DNA of 64,000 nucleotides from Pyrobaculum ferrireducens (GTDB taxonomy: Archaea; Thermoproteota; Thermoprotei; Thermoproteales; Thermoproteaceae), in the NCBI RefSeq assembly GCF_000234805.1, contig NC_016645.1:2084391-2148390 (forward strand), in the 5' to 3' direction. The notes under the pieces were generated by a model. The model was not told the origin of the DNA. It worked only from the letters and a program-made list of their open reading frames with translations, and did not search any database. The translations under genes and the position numbers were made by a program. Below, piece by piece: positions 25,690-34,575 of the stretch (position 1 is its first letter; each line of letters starts with the position of its first letter).

Positions 25690-27093
25690 CTAAACCTGTA
25701 CGCTCTCAAAGATGTGTCTGCGGTAGAACTTCTGGGTTATCTGCGGCCTGGCGTTGGTCAGCTCGTCCTCCGGCAGAATAGACATGACGTCCCAGCCTAT
25801 GTCCAGCGTCTCCTCGAAGCTACGCCTCTCGTAGTACCCCTGTTTTATGAACTTCTGCTCGAAGGCGTCGGCGAAGCGGAGGTACCTGCGCTCCCTCCAG
25901 CCGAGGTTCCTCTCGCCCACCAACGTGGCGAGGTTTCTAATCTCGAGGGCTTTGGAGTAGGCTGCGATTAGGGTGTTGGCCACGTCTTTGTGATCCTCCC
26001 TGGTCTTCCCCTCGCCGATTGCGTCTTTGGCGAGGCGGCTCAGCGACATGATGACGTCGAAGGGCGGGTAGATCCCCTTGCCCCACATGGCGCGGCTGAG
26101 CACCAGCTGGCCCTCGGTTATGTAGCCGGTGAGGTCTGGAATGGGGTGGGTAATGTCGTCGTGGGGCATGGTCAAGATGGGGAACTGGGTCACCGAGCCC
26201 TTCCTCCCATGCGCCTTCCCAGCCCTCTCGTATATCGTCGCCAGGTCTGTATACATATAGCCGGGGTAGCCCCTCCTGCCGGGAAGCTCGCCGCGGCCCG
26301 AGGAAAGCTCCCTCAACCCCTCGCAGTAGTTAGTCATGTCCGTAATGACGACCAGGACGTGGTAGCCCAGTTGCCACGCGAGGTACTCCGCGATGGTGAG
26401 CCCCACGCGCGGGGCGAGGATGCGCTCCGCCACCGGGTCCGAGGCCAGGTTGAGGACGGCCACCGCCCTCCTGAGGGCGCCTGTCTTCCTAAACTCGTCC
26501 ATGAAGAAGAGGGCCTCCTCCGTCTTGATGCCGACGCCGACAAAGACGACGGCGAAGCCCTCCTCACTCCCCCTGACCGTGGACTGCCTCACCACCTGCG
26601 CAGCCATTAGGTTGTGGGGGAGGCCGGTGCCGGAGAAAATCGGCAACTTCTGCCCCCTCACCAGTGTGTAGAGGCCGTCTATCGCCGAGATGCCCGTCTC
26701 GATAGGCTCCTCCGGGTACTCCCGGGAGTAGGGGTTGAGAGGCTCCCCGTTTACGTCTCTGAAGTCCTCGGGCGGCGGCAGAGGCATGTGATCCCTCGGC
26801 TGGCCCTTGCCGTCTAGAATCCTCCCAATCAACTGCTCGGACACGGGCATCTTAAGCGTCTTGCCGTAGAACCTCACCGTCGAGCCCTTCGCCGGGAGGC
26901 CCAGGGTACCGCCGAGCACCTGGGCCACTGCGTAGTCCGTCCCCACCTCGATTACCTGAACCCTCCTCGGCTCGCCGTCTGGCCCAACCACCTCGCCCAC
27001 CTCCCCGTAGGCCACGCCCCTCGTCTTCTCAATAACTATAAGGGGGCCCTTCACCTCCCTCACAGTGGTGTAGGAAACTACCGGCGACAGCAT
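25690..27093 (-). CDS. atpB: A-type ATP synthase subunit B (non-catalytic)
   Basis: A 467-residue subunit B of the archaeal A1 ATP synthase, alternating with catalytic subunit A in the A3B3 head. It has the family features: start [51 protein letters not shown], in which the P-loop is degenerate as expected for B, and [20 protein letters not shown]. The other ATP synthase genes are not adjacent, so the complex is encoded at dispersed loci here. Start ATG 27093 is 23 bp from the TATA box centred at 27116, which it apparently shares with the divergent dehydrogenase gene. Confidence 0.95.
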   Translation of the reverse strand: MLSPVVSYTTVREVKGPLIVIEKTRGVAYGEVGEVVGPDGEPRRVQVIEVGTDYAVAQVLGGTLGLPAKGSTVRFYGKTLKMPVSEQLIGRILDGKGQPRDHMPLPPPEDFRDVNGEPLNPYSREYPEEPIETGISAIDGLYTLVRGQKLPIFSGTGLPHNLMAAQVVRQSTVRGSEEGFAVVFVGVGIKTEEALFFMDEFRKTGALRRAVAVLNLASDPVAERILAPRVGLTIAEYLAWQLGYHVLVVITDMTNYCEGLRELSSGRGELPGRRGYPGYMYTDLATIYERAGKAHGRKGSVTQFPILTMPHDDITHPIPDLTGYITEGQLVLSRAMWGKGIYPPFDVIMSLSRLAKDAIGEGKTREDHKDVANTLIAAYSKALEIRNLATLVGERNLGWRERRYLRFADAFEQKFIKQGYYERRSFEETLDIGWDVMSILPEDELTNARPQITQKFYRRHIFESVQV

Positions 27094-27111
27094 AGGGGGT
27101 AGGAAAAACTA

Positions 27112-27120
27112 TTTTATATA
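27112..27120. promoter_or_regulatory. Shared divergent TATA box between atpB and HIBADH-family gene
   Basis: TTTTATATA is centred at 27116, exactly midway between start codons 27093 (minus) and 27139 (plus), 23 bp from each. No second TATA-like element is visible in the 45 bp between the genes. Confidence 0.55.
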
Positions 27121-27138
27121 CATTTGCGCACCCTCCTG

Positions 27139-27993
27139 ATGAAAGTAGGGGTCGTGGGGCTGGGACTCATGGGTGGGCCCATGGCTATGCATCTACACAA
27201 GGCGGGCCTCCTCGCCGCGGTTTACAACAGGACTAGGTCGAAGGCGGAGCCCTTCGAGAAGTTAGGCGTCTACGTCGCCCAGTCGCCGGCAGACCTGGCG
27301 GGGAGGGTCGACGTGGTTATCGTAATGGTGTCAGACGCCCCGGACGTGGAGCACGTCCTCTTCGGCCCCGGCGGCGTGGTGGAGGGCGCCAGGCCCGGCT
27401 TGGTTGTCGTGGACATGTCGACGAACTCGCCTGAGTGGGCGCGGCGGTTTGCCGAGAGGCTGGCCCGCCACGGGGTGGAGTTTATTGACGCCCCGGTCAC
27501 CGGCGGCCAGAAGGGCGCTGTTGAGGGCACCTTGACTATTATGGTGGGGGGCAGGGAGGAGTTGTTTAAGAGGCTTCTCCCGGTTTTCCAAGCCTTCGGC
27601 AGAAACATCGTCTACGTCGGCCCGGTGGGGTACGGCCAGGCGATGAAGCTGGTGAACCAGGTGGTCGTCGCGCTGAATACCGTGGCCATGGTGGAGGGAC
27701 TCAGACTGGCCAAGGCCCTAGGCCTAGACATGGAGAAGGTGGCGCAGGTTTTGACGGGCGGGGCGGCGAGGTCCGGCTCCATAGAGCTCTACCTCCCGAA
27801 ACTGCTGAGGGGCGACCTCTCGCCGGGTTTCAAAGCCGTCCACCTAAAGAAAGACCTAGGCTACGTAATGGAGTTGGCGAATAAAGCGAACCTATACCTC
27901 CCAGCCACTGCCATGGCCCTCGAGCTCTATAAAAAGATGGTGGAGAAGGGACTAGGTGAATTAGGTACTCACGCTCTTGGCGAAGTTTACTAG
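27139..27993 (+). CDS. NAD(P)-binding beta-hydroxyacid dehydrogenase (HIBADH/GLYR1 family)
   Basis: A 284-residue enzyme. An N-terminal Rossmann domain opens with VGVVGLGLMGGPMA (residues 3-16) and NRTRSKAEPF selects the cofactor. The substrate motif DAPVTGGQKGAVEGTL (about 118-133) and the catalytic Lys in GQAMKLVNQVV (about residue 168) mark the 3-hydroxyisobutyrate dehydrogenase / tartronate semialdehyde / succinic semialdehyde reductase class. Oxidation of a beta-hydroxyacid or reduction of glyoxylate-like aldehydes is likely. The leaderless ATG 27139 is preferred over an upstream in-frame start at 27124. Two family III CoA-transferases lie downstream and could share a pathway. Confidence 0.85.
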   Translation: MKVGVVGLGLMGGPMAMHLHKAGLLAAVYNRTRSKAEPFEKLGVYVAQSPADLAGRVDVVIVMVSDAPDVEHVLFGPGGVVEGARPGLVVVDMSTNSPEWARRFAERLARHGVEFIDAPVTGGQKGAVEGTLTIMVGGREELFKRLLPVFQAFGRNIVYVGPVGYGQAMKLVNQVVVALNTVAMVEGLRLAKALGLDMEKVAQVLTGGAARSGSIELYLPKLLRGDLSPGFKAVHLKKDLGYVMELANKANLYLPATAMALELYKKMVEKGLGELGTHALGEVY

Positions 27994-28027
27994 AATAATC
28001 TTTAAAAATCATTTTATTTTGTATCCT

Positions 28028-29341
28028 ATGAATTACTTTGACGTTATAGTGACATTTTTTAAAAATCCTATAGATAGCAAGCCACTAGAGGGGGTTAAAG
28101 TTGTAGAGTTTGCCCACTACATACTGGGGCCCAACATCCCGCGCCTACTTGCGCAATTGGGGGCAGAAGTGGTTAAGGTAGAGCCCCCACCTAGGGGTGA
28201 CAGGTGGAAATACGCATCTATGTGGGGCGGTAGGGGGTTTTTCAAAGGCATGAGAATTGACTACCTTTACCTCAACTCCAACAAGTACTTCCTGGGTCTT
28301 GACTTTAGGTCGGAGAAGGGCCGAGAGTTGATGCTTGAGCTCGTGAAGAGGGCAGATATCTTTGTGGAGAATATGGAACCCGGCACGCTGGATCGCTACG
28401 GCTTGGGCTACCTACAGCTGAGGGAGGTAAACCCCAGGCTCATATATGTAAGCGCCAGCGGCTACGGGCAGTTTGGCCCTCTCCACAAGTTGCCAAGTTA
28501 CGACATAATTGGCCAGGCTGAGTCGGGTATTATGGACACAACCGGGTGGGAGGAGGGCGAGGTGAATGAGCTGTACAGACTGCCCGACTACCCTGGCGAT
28601 TGGCTACCCTCAACCATGGCTGTAAGCGCCGTGATCGCCGCGTTGATATACCGAGTAAAAAGCGGCAGAGGCCAATACATAGATCTCTCCCAAGCGGCTA
28701 GCCTCCAGCGGTTTATGTACCACTTTGTATATATGTCGGCCACGGGCAGGAGGATGGGGAGAAGCGGCTTTTTCGACCCCTTTGCTGTGGTATCCGGCGT
28801 ATTTAAAACTGCCGACGGCAAGTTCGTCGCCGTGGCGGCAATGACCGAGCGCCAAGCAAAAGCACTCGCAGAAGTTGTTCCCGGCCTTGCAGAGGCTGTT
28901 GGAGATAAGTGGAGGAGCTACAAGGCCCTAGCCGAGTGGGTTGCGAAGATGACGCTGGGGGATGTCTTAGACGTATGTAAAAAGCTGGGGGTACCTGCGC
29001 AACCTGTAATGAACGACTTTGACGTGGTGAGTGATCCATGGAGGTGGGAAAGGGGTTCGGTGGTCAAGATAGTAGATAGGCTGTATGGAGAGATCGTGGT
29101 GCCCGGGCCGGTTGTTAAGATGGCAGGCGTTGACTTAGACGTGAAGTGGGTAGCAAGGCCCGTGGGGTACCACAACAAGCTGGTGCTTAAGAAGTGGCTT
29201 GGGTACGGCGCAGAGGAGGTAGACGAGCTAGTGAAGAGAGGCGTATTGGGCTATTGGGATGGCCAGATAGGCAATACGCCGCCGCCCGGCTGGCGGGCCG
29301 AGGATGACCCTGTATACCTCGGCGAGAGGGACGAGGTATGA
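28028..29341 (+). CDS. CaiB/BaiF family III CoA-transferase (first of a pair)
   Basis: A 437-residue protein. It begins with KPLEGVKVVEFAHYILGPNIPRLLAQLGAEVVKVEPPPRGD, the standard family III opening. LYLNSNKYFLGLDFRSEKGRELM and NPRLIYVSASGYGQFGP follow, then the catalytic Asp in LPSYDIIGQAESG (about residue 158). Family III enzymes transfer CoA between carboxylic acids through an aspartyl-CoA thioester intermediate. ATG 28028 follows TTTAAAAAT by 24 bp. It overlaps the second transferase gene by 4 bp (ATGA). Paired genes of this family form two-subunit enzymes such as succinyl-CoA:malate CoA-transferase, a plausible but unproven role here. Confidence 0.85.
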   Translation: MNYFDVIVTFFKNPIDSKPLEGVKVVEFAHYILGPNIPRLLAQLGAEVVKVEPPPRGDRWKYASMWGGRGFFKGMRIDYLYLNSNKYFLGLDFRSEKGRELMLELVKRADIFVENMEPGTLDRYGLGYLQLREVNPRLIYVSASGYGQFGPLHKLPSYDIIGQAESGIMDTTGWEEGEVNELYRLPDYPGDWLPSTMAVSAVIAALIYRVKSGRGQYIDLSQAASLQRFMYHFVYMSATGRRMGRSGFFDPFAVVSGVFKTADGKFVAVAAMTERQAKALAEVVPGLAEAVGDKWRSYKALAEWVAKMTLGDVLDVCKKLGVPAQPVMNDFDVVSDPWRWERGSVVKIVDRLYGEIVVPGPVVKMAGVDLDVKWVARPVGYHNKLVLKKWLGYGAEEVDELVKRGVLGYWDGQIGNTPPPGWRAEDDPVYLGERDEV

Positions 29342-30495
29342 TGGAGAGAGAAGCCACTTTGAAAGAGTTGTTTAGGCCGGAGGGCAAGCCCGTAGCGCTT
29401 GAGGGGGTCAAGGTACTGGAGATATGTGGTGTGAACTTCGGCTGTATGATCGCGGGCTCGCTTCTCCAGGAGCTGGGCGCTGAGGTCTACACGCTCTTCG
29501 ACGAGGAGGCGGCGAAGATCACCGCAGAGGGCGTATATATAGAGGGGGTAGGCATCCCGTATTTCGTCGAGGGGCGCGGCAAGAGGAGGGTGACGTGGGG
29601 GGAGGTGTCATCCTTACTGCCGACGGTTGATATATTAATAGACGGATTAGGGCCTGGCAAGCTGGCGGAGAGGGGGGTGGGCTATCCCCAGCTCGCAGAA
29701 AAGTACCCGTATCTAATCTACGTCGCGGTTTCTCCCTTTGGCCACTTCCCGACGCAGAAATCAAGAGAGTATGCAAACATGCCTGACTCAGATCTCACGG
29801 GACAGGCGTACAACGGCTATATGGCCATGCTCGGAAACCCAAGCCTTCCGGAGCCCTACTCCTACCCATTGAGAGCAGGAATCTGGCTTTCGTGGGCTTT
29901 TACAGGCGCCGCGGTTGCGCTGGGGGCCCTGGCGGCTTACTGGCAGAGGCTCAAGACAGGAAAGGGACGTTTCGTAGACGTAGCTACAAACGACGTGTTG
30001 TCCGTAGTCCACCCATATCAAGTCGGCGCTGGGTTTATCCTTGGGAGGGGCAGGAGGAGATCGCCGACCATCGACGCTAATCTACACGTCACCTACACTA
30101 CTGCAAAGGCAAAAGATCGCTTCGTGGCCATTGCCACGGTGATATGGCCAGAAATCGAGGCGTTCTTCGAAATAATTGGCAGGCCTGACCTCGCCGAGAA
30201 GTGGAGAGAGGCAATGACTAAGGTGGAAGAGAGGCCAGAGGAGCTCCACAGACTTGAGAAAGAGGTTTTTAACATCGTTGCGCAGATACCATCTGACGAG
30301 TTGATTAGGCGTAGCCGCGAGAAGGGAAGGCCCCCCATTGCCGTGGTTAAGACCCTAGAGGAGGTAGCGGCTCAGGAACACTGGCACATGAGACGCGCCA
30401 TCATGCAGGTTGACTGCAGAGGCAAGCGGTTATTAATGCCGGGCACCCCCTACGTCCTCTCGGAGACGCCGGGCAGAGCTAATCAGCCCTGTTGA
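29338..30495 (+). CDS. CaiB/BaiF family III CoA-transferase (second of a pair)
   Basis: A 385-residue paralog of the upstream gene, sharing VALEGVKVLEICGVNFGCMIAGSLLQELGAEV, YPYLIYVAVSPFGHF and a candidate catalytic Asp in MPDSDLTGQAYNGYM. Residues TGKGRFVDVATNDVLSVV match the family substrate-domain segment. It is translationally coupled to its neighbour (two consecutive ATG codons, at 29338 and 29341), consistent with a heteromeric transferase. It diverges more than the first from the CoA-binding consensus: the EPP of KVEPP is replaced by YTLFDEE, so one subunit may be structural. The 3' end overlaps the convergent small gene by 17 bp. Confidence 0.82.
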   Translation: MMEREATLKELFRPEGKPVALEGVKVLEICGVNFGCMIAGSLLQELGAEVYTLFDEEAAKITAEGVYIEGVGIPYFVEGRGKRRVTWGEVSSLLPTVDILIDGLGPGKLAERGVGYPQLAEKYPYLIYVAVSPFGHFPTQKSREYANMPDSDLTGQAYNGYMAMLGNPSLPEPYSYPLRAGIWLSWAFTGAAVALGALAAYWQRLKTGKGRFVDVATNDVLSVVHPYQVGAGFILGRGRRRSPTIDANLHVTYTTAKAKDRFVAIATVIWPEIEAFFEIIGRPDLAEKWREAMTKVEERPEELHRLEKEVFNIVAQIPSDELIRRSREKGRPPIAVVKTLEEVAAQEHWHMRRAIMQVDCRGKRLLMPGTPYVLSETPGRANQPC

Positions 30496-30751
30496 TTTTA
30501 TAAACCCCCTCCTCTACTTTTCTAAACGTAAATACTCCCTTTTCAGTCTTCACAGTTATCTGCCGCGGCCACCCTGACGCGTCTATCTCCACATGGAGGA
30601 ATCCCGCTTCTCTAAACACATCCTCCACCTCTCTCCTCGGCAGGTCCTCCGGTATCATGACTGCGTAGCTGAACACCCCCGCCTTCACCAACTGCGCAAG
30701 CTCCCGCCTGTCCTCCGGCTCCGTGATGTCATAGAAGGACCTCGGCTCCAC
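30479..30751 (-). CDS. Conserved hypothetical protein (90 aa)
   Basis: A 90-residue protein. The reading frame extends to 30973, but it would overlap the acetyltransferase gene and the extension is Arg/Pro-rich. TTATATAC on the reverse strand near 30775 gives a leaderless GTG at 30751 (VEPRSFYDITEPED). The fold looks like alpha/beta: AGVFSYAVMIPEDLPRREVE, EAGFLHVEIDASGWPRQITV, and a terminal beta hairpin. I recognise no family and no catalytic motif. It is convergent with the CoA-transferase pair and on the same strand as the acetyltransferase. Confidence 0.55.
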   Translation of the reverse strand: MEPRSFYDITEPEDRRELAQLVKAGVFSYAVMIPEDLPRREVEDVFREAGFLHVEIDASGWPRQITVKTEKGVFTFRKVEEGVYKINRAD

Positions 30752-30780
30752 GGCCTCTCGACACAGCCGGGTATATAACG

Positions 30781-31470
30781 TTAAAGCTCCATTGAGTACA
30801 GGACGTGGGCGGCGTAGCGCTCTCTGTATCCCTCCGGGCTTAGGGATGTGACGTCTTGATCGGGGTTGCCCTGGGCGGCGCCGAAGGAGAACCTGCCTAT
30901 ATACAGCGACTCGCCGAGACACGGCCTGCCCCGCGCCAGTAGCTCCCACGGAGTCACGGCGGTGCAGACCCAAGGCTCGTCGGGGAGGCAGGCGTAGCCC
31001 CTGCTACGCCCAAGGGCCTCGGCCAGCGCCTCGTAGGCCTCGGCGCCCTCCAGACACCTGCCGCCCCGGCCCCCCGCCGGCCTCCCGCCGTAGATATACA
31101 GCCGGGCCTTGAAGCCCACCTTCCTCACCAAGTTGTGGCTTGGGCCGTTCCACTCCGCCACTAGGAGGGTGGCTATAGACGCGCCGGCCCGCCTCGCCTC
31201 GTCCACCAGAAACCTCGTCATGGCCTCCCCAATGCCTCTGCCCCTCAGATCGGGCCTAACCCTGAGGCCCCGGAGGTAGGCCGACTTCCCCACTAGCAAC
31301 ATAGAGGCAACCGCGGCGATCCCGCCGTCCAGAAGCGCCACGTAGGCGTTGCCGTCGGCCACCCACCGCCCAATTACCCTCGGGATGTAGTCGCCCCACT
31401 CCCACGTGTCCATTGTGAAGGCCACGATCTCGGCGACGTCCTCCTCCCTCGCCTTCCTAAAAGTGAGCAT
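30781..31470 (-). CDS. GNAT-family N-acetyltransferase
   Basis: A 229-residue protein. The acetyl-CoA-binding motif A is LRGLRVRPDLRGRGIGEAMT (Q/RxxGxG/A type, about 66-85), preceded by the beta strands of the GNAT core and followed by VAEWNGPSHNLVRKVGFKARL. The C-terminal 90 residues extend beyond a minimal GNAT domain. GNAT enzymes acetylate amines of small molecules, peptides or proteins; the substrate is unknown. Its ATG 31470 is only 25 bp from the start of truA on the other strand, and each promoter overlaps the other gene's start codon. Confidence 0.85.
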   Translation of the reverse strand: MLTFRKAREEDVAEIVAFTMDTWEWGDYIPRVIGRWVADGNAYVALLDGGIAAVASMLLVGKSAYLRGLRVRPDLRGRGIGEAMTRFLVDEARRAGASIATLLVAEWNGPSHNLVRKVGFKARLYIYGGRPAGGRGGRCLEGAEAYEALAEALGRSRGYACLPDEPWVCTAVTPWELLARGRPCLGESLYIGRFSFGAAQGNPDQDVTSLSPEGYRERYAAHVLYSMEL

Positions 31471-31498
31471 TTAAGAGCCGGATTTATGCAGATATATG
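31468..31498. promoter_or_regulatory. Interlocked divergent promoters of GNAT and truA genes
   Basis: CATTTAAG (31468-31475), the TATA box for truA, covers the ATG of the acetyltransferase. ATATATC on the reverse strand (about 31491-31497), the TATA box for the acetyltransferase, covers the ATG of truA. Each lies about 24 bp from the start codon it serves. Confidence 0.55.
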
Positions 31499-32266
31499 CC
31501 TTACCTATACCGCATCGCCTACGACGGCACACTCTTTTATGGATTTACGGGCCACCCCAACTCCCTGGAGCCCCGGCTGAAGGCGGCCTTCGGCGAGATA
31601 CTGGGCAAAGGTAGCAGGACAGACCCCGGCGTATCCGCAGTAGCCAACGCGGTGCTGGCCCCCCAGAAGCTACACATCGGCTACGTCAACTCGAAGCTTC
31701 CGAGAGGCGTCTGGGCGTGGGCCGTGGCAGAGGTGCCCCCGGGCTTCAACCCCAGGCGGGCCAAGAGGAGGCGATATCTATACGTCGCCCCGCACTGGGG
31801 CGAGGACGTCGACGTCATGCGGGACGCCGCCAAGCTCCTCGCCGGCACCCACGACTACAGCTCTTTTATACAGCGCCGCGGAGACAAGACCACGCCAACC
31901 ATAACCACCGTGGAGAGTATAGACGTGGAGCTGAGGGGCCCCCTCATATACCTACACTTCGCGGGGAGGGGCTTTAGAAACAAGATGATCCGCAAGATGG
32001 CATGGGCAATTCTAGCCACGGGCCGCGGCGTCTTGAGGCTAGAGGATGTAGAAGACCTCCTGAAGAGGCCAAGGCCAGGCGCGGTGCCCAGCGCCCCGGC
32101 GGAGGGGCTCTTGTTGCTGGACATTGAGTACGACGTGGAGTTCCAAGTCGACCTAGCCGCCCTCAGAAAAGCCTACACATACTTCCTAGAGAAGTATAGA
32201 TACGCAACAGCCCACGCCGCGGCGCTGAAGGCCGCGGGCGAGGCACTGGCCATGTGGGAGAGGTAG
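31496..32266 (+). CDS. truA: tRNA pseudouridine synthase A
   Basis: A 256-residue enzyme that isomerises uridine in the tRNA anticodon arm (positions 38-40 in the family). It opens with YRIAYDGTLFYGFTGHPN, and the catalytic Asp lies in SRTDPGVSAVANAV (about residue 43). HDYSSFIQRRGDKTT and FRNKMIRKMAWAILATGRG are the other TruA motifs. Length is normal for archaeal TruA. ATG 31496 is leaderless. Its last 69 bp are duplicated at 34507-34575, along with part of the following intergenic sequence. Confidence 0.93.
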   Translation: MPYLYRIAYDGTLFYGFTGHPNSLEPRLKAAFGEILGKGSRTDPGVSAVANAVLAPQKLHIGYVNSKLPRGVWAWAVAEVPPGFNPRRAKRRRYLYVAPHWGEDVDVMRDAAKLLAGTHDYSSFIQRRGDKTTPTITTVESIDVELRGPLIYLHFAGRGFRNKMIRKMAWAILATGRGVLRLEDVEDLLKRPRPGAVPSAPAEGLLLLDIEYDVEFQVDLAALRKAYTYFLEKYRYATAHAAALKAAGEALAMWER

Positions 32267-32308
32267 GTCTTAAAAGAGGAATTAGGCGGAGCCCGGCGAG
32301 AAAGCCAG

Positions 32309-32378
32309 ACGGAGGCCGCGTAGCTGAGGCCGTCGTTTATATATGTGACAAGGCGGAGGCGGCGTAGCCGAGGACGCA
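32309..32378 (+). repeat. Imperfect direct repeat in the intergenic region after truA
   Basis: GGAGGCCGCGTAGCTGAGG (near 32312) recurs as GGAGGCGGCGTAGCCGAGG (near 32354). The copies flank a TATA-like TTTATATATG (about 32336-32345). The first copy sits in a small inverted repeat GACGG...CCGTC. No role is known. Confidence 0.4.
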
Positions 32379-32424
32379 GGATGGGAATACAAGAAATACA
32401 GACGCCAGACGCGCCAAGAAGGCC

Positions 32425-32607
32425 TCACTCATCCGCTGGAGGAGCGGCGGTAAAAGCCCTCCCAAGGCCGGGAACCGCCGCAACCCGCCTCGGCAACCGC
32501 GGAATCTCTTCTCCAGCTATGGCTACATCAGCCCACACGCCACCGCGTGTTGATTCGTAGCTGTGACAACCCACAGCGCCAGCCAAAACTCTCGTCGTGA
32601 CAACCAC
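32425..32607 (-). CDS. Possible small protein (60 aa)
   Basis: A 60-codon frame from GTG 32607, 23 bp from an AT-rich TATA-like tract (TTTTAATTTTTTA), the leaderless distance used elsewhere. The composition is plausible (GGVWADVAIAGEEIPRLPRR), but no family is recognised. The rest of 32267-32635 holds only the direct repeat noted separately. Confidence 0.35.
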   Translation of the reverse strand: MVVTTRVLAGAVGCHSYESTRGGVWADVAIAGEEIPRLPRRVAAVPGLGRAFTAAPPADE

Positions 32608-32635
32608 TAGACAATAAAAAATTAAAACAATGGTT

Positions 32636-34258
32636 TTAACAATTGTCGTAGGCTCCGGGTCTTATAAACAAGGCAGGTACATAGGCCTCGACACCTATAG
32701 ACTCCAGGTAGGTCAGTATGCCCATACCCCTTGTCTCGTAGTATACAGGACGTGTATAGCTAATGGCTATAAAGCCATTAATATGCTCACTAGTCTTGTA
32801 ATTCACGTCAATCGACGTCGCTATCGGTAATAAATAGCAGTAGCCAGCGGCGCAAGCCGCTCCGCCTAGTAGTGAAAGGAAGGGCTGGGCAAGGGATAAG
32901 GACCCACCCCTCTGTACAACTGCGTAGTTCTCGTAGGCGATGCCCACGCCGCATCCGCTACCTATGGTGAATCTTGATATGGGATATTCCTGGGTGTTGA
33001 AAAGTGCTGAGATGTACTCGATGTCTGGCGTGTTGACCGCGGCTTTTGGATACCACCAGTATATCCCATCACCCTTGGATTCTGCATACGGCACGGCCCA
33101 TAGGCCGTACACGGTATCTTCCTTGTACCGGGGTTGCCTCGTCCAGCCACTACCATTCCATTCATACACAACCCACCAAATTTCATACGTAACTATCCAC
33201 ACCGTGCCGGAGGCCCCCACCCCCAGCGAGGCGACGGACCCCCTAGAATACCTAGGCGGGGTGTCAAACTGATTACCGCGCAGAATGTCAAAGCAACTCG
33301 GAGAAATAGGCGAGGAATCTGGCGTAAATGAGCAACCTAGCGACATTAACGGTACGGAGGAGCTAAGCGTTACTGAGAAGCCGTATTTAAACAAGTAGTA
33401 CTTCCCTTTGCTAAGAGGAATTCCCCCCAGAGGCAGAGTTATCTTAAGGCCAGTTTTTTTATCAACTATAATTATTGAATATACTTCTACGTAACCGCTA
33501 TATAGCGTGTCGTAGTTTGTGAGATATGCCACTAGGGTGGGTATTAGCTGGTTTGTTAAAGCCTGGCTCGACACCAGCACCCACTCTATACATAAATATG
33601 AAAAGCCGGGTTGTGGGTATTGTGGACAGCTGGGGTTCTGAATTTTAGGCGGCGGAGTCGACTGTAGCTGTTGTTTCTGCGTCTGCGACGTGGATTGGCT
33701 CCCGTCTTTTTTGCGGTATGTGACGATCTGGGGCTTGAATTCTACGAATACCTCTATCTTATTTGGCCTCTCTGGCCTCAGCGGGATTGAGATGAGCATT
33801 CTCTCGACGGCGACGTGGGTCTCGTTGTGCTCTGTCTCTCTCAGCAAGTCTATCATGAGGCCGAACTCTACGTCTTTGGGCTTGTAGCCGTGTTCAGCCG
33901 CAATATTGGCTAGCTCCGCGTAGTAGCGGCCTAGCTTAACGCCCCCCCTCCCCCTCACCGCGGCGCCGGATTTAGGCCCCCCAACCGGGCCCACCACAGC
34001 AAAGGCGTAGTCCCTATTTGAGGGCCTCCCATTTTCAAATACTGTTATGCTTATCTCATCTTCATCTCCAGACGAGGAGATCTTAACGTAGCCCCAAGGC
34101 TCCTTAAGCACCTCGCCGCCAAGTAAAGACAGAGGAGGCATTGCCGAAAACTTAGGCGCCGTCACGAAGGCTAAGGCCGCGGCCAGAGCCAAAACCAGCC
34201 CTACAAAGTAGGTACGTAGCACACAGAGATCTAAAGGCCCCCTTTTAAGCAATTCCAT
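32636..34258 (-). CDS. Large secreted or membrane-anchored protein of unknown function
   Basis: A 540-residue protein with an N-terminal signal anchor (YFVGLVLALAAALAFVTAPKF, residues 17-37). The rest is exported: it is rich in Ser, Thr, Tyr and Pro and has a Q/T/S-rich linker (GSQSTSQTQKQQLQSTPPP) near residue 200. Eight or more Cys after that linker probably form disulfides (NPSCPQYPQP, YLCIEW, LGCSF, SCFDIL, GSGCG, AACAAGYCY). There is no C-terminal membrane helix. Function is unknown; a surface or appendage-associated role is likely. It sits between the intact truA gene and the duplicated truA tail, suggesting it belongs to an inserted or rearranged block. Confidence 0.7.
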   Translation of the reverse strand: MELLKRGPLDLCVLRTYFVGLVLALAAALAFVTAPKFSAMPPLSLLGGEVLKEPWGYVKISSSGDEDEISITVFENGRPSNRDYAFAVVGPVGGPKSGAAVRGRGGVKLGRYYAELANIAAEHGYKPKDVEFGLMIDLLRETEHNETHVAVERMLISIPLRPERPNKIEVFVEFKPQIVTYRKKDGSQSTSQTQKQQLQSTPPPKIQNPSCPQYPQPGFSYLCIEWVLVSSQALTNQLIPTLVAYLTNYDTLYSGYVEVYSIIIVDKKTGLKITLPLGGIPLSKGKYYLFKYGFSVTLSSSVPLMSLGCSFTPDSSPISPSCFDILRGNQFDTPPRYSRGSVASLGVGASGTVWIVTYEIWWVVYEWNGSGWTRQPRYKEDTVYGLWAVPYAESKGDGIYWWYPKAAVNTPDIEYISALFNTQEYPISRFTIGSGCGVGIAYENYAVVQRGGSLSLAQPFLSLLGGAACAAGYCYLLPIATSIDVNYKTSEHINGFIAISYTRPVYYETRGMGILTYLESIGVEAYVPALFIRPGAYDNC

Positions 34259-34333
34259 AGTGTTAACTACGGAATGGTATTACTTATTTCATTTTTATGC
34301 TAGATATATTGTAACTAAAAATTGAAAATATAG

Positions 34334-34507
34334 GTACGGGCCAAGGATCTGGGTGATCGTTATGTACCCCGACCGCACTCGGTCGGCGGCGCCGCAGGTC
34401 AAGTAGAGGTGTTGCGGGCGGTGGGCGTGGCCAAGAAATGGCGGAAAATACTCCGAGGCGTTGCCGCTGATAATAGCTACAGACTGGCGGCATGTGCAGA
34501 TTACTGA
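34334..34507 (+). pseudogene. Gene fragment before the duplicated truA tail
   Basis: A 57-codon open frame without a start reads like a protein C-terminus: AKDLGDRYVPRPHSVGG, QVEVLRAVGVAKKWRKI, then AADNSYRLAACADY. The family is not recognised. It contains the perfect hairpin CCGACC-GCACTC-GGTCGG (34369-34386). It ends one base before the truA-tail copy begins, so the two pieces of debris adjoin. Confidence 0.35.
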
Positions 34508-34575
34508 CATACATAACTGCCCACGTTGCGGCGCTGAGGGTGGCGGGCGAGGCGTTGGCCGTGTGGGAGAGGTAG
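34507..34575 (+). repeat. Duplicated 3' end of truA
   Basis: By hand count, 57 of 69 bases match truA 32198-32266, in the same frame and ending at the same stop (TAHVAALRVAGEALAVWER versus TAHAAALKAAGEALAMWER). Similarity continues past the stop into the TATA region (TTTTAAATAGGGAATTGG versus CTTAAAAGAGGAATTAGG). No upstream part of truA is present. Confidence 0.75.
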
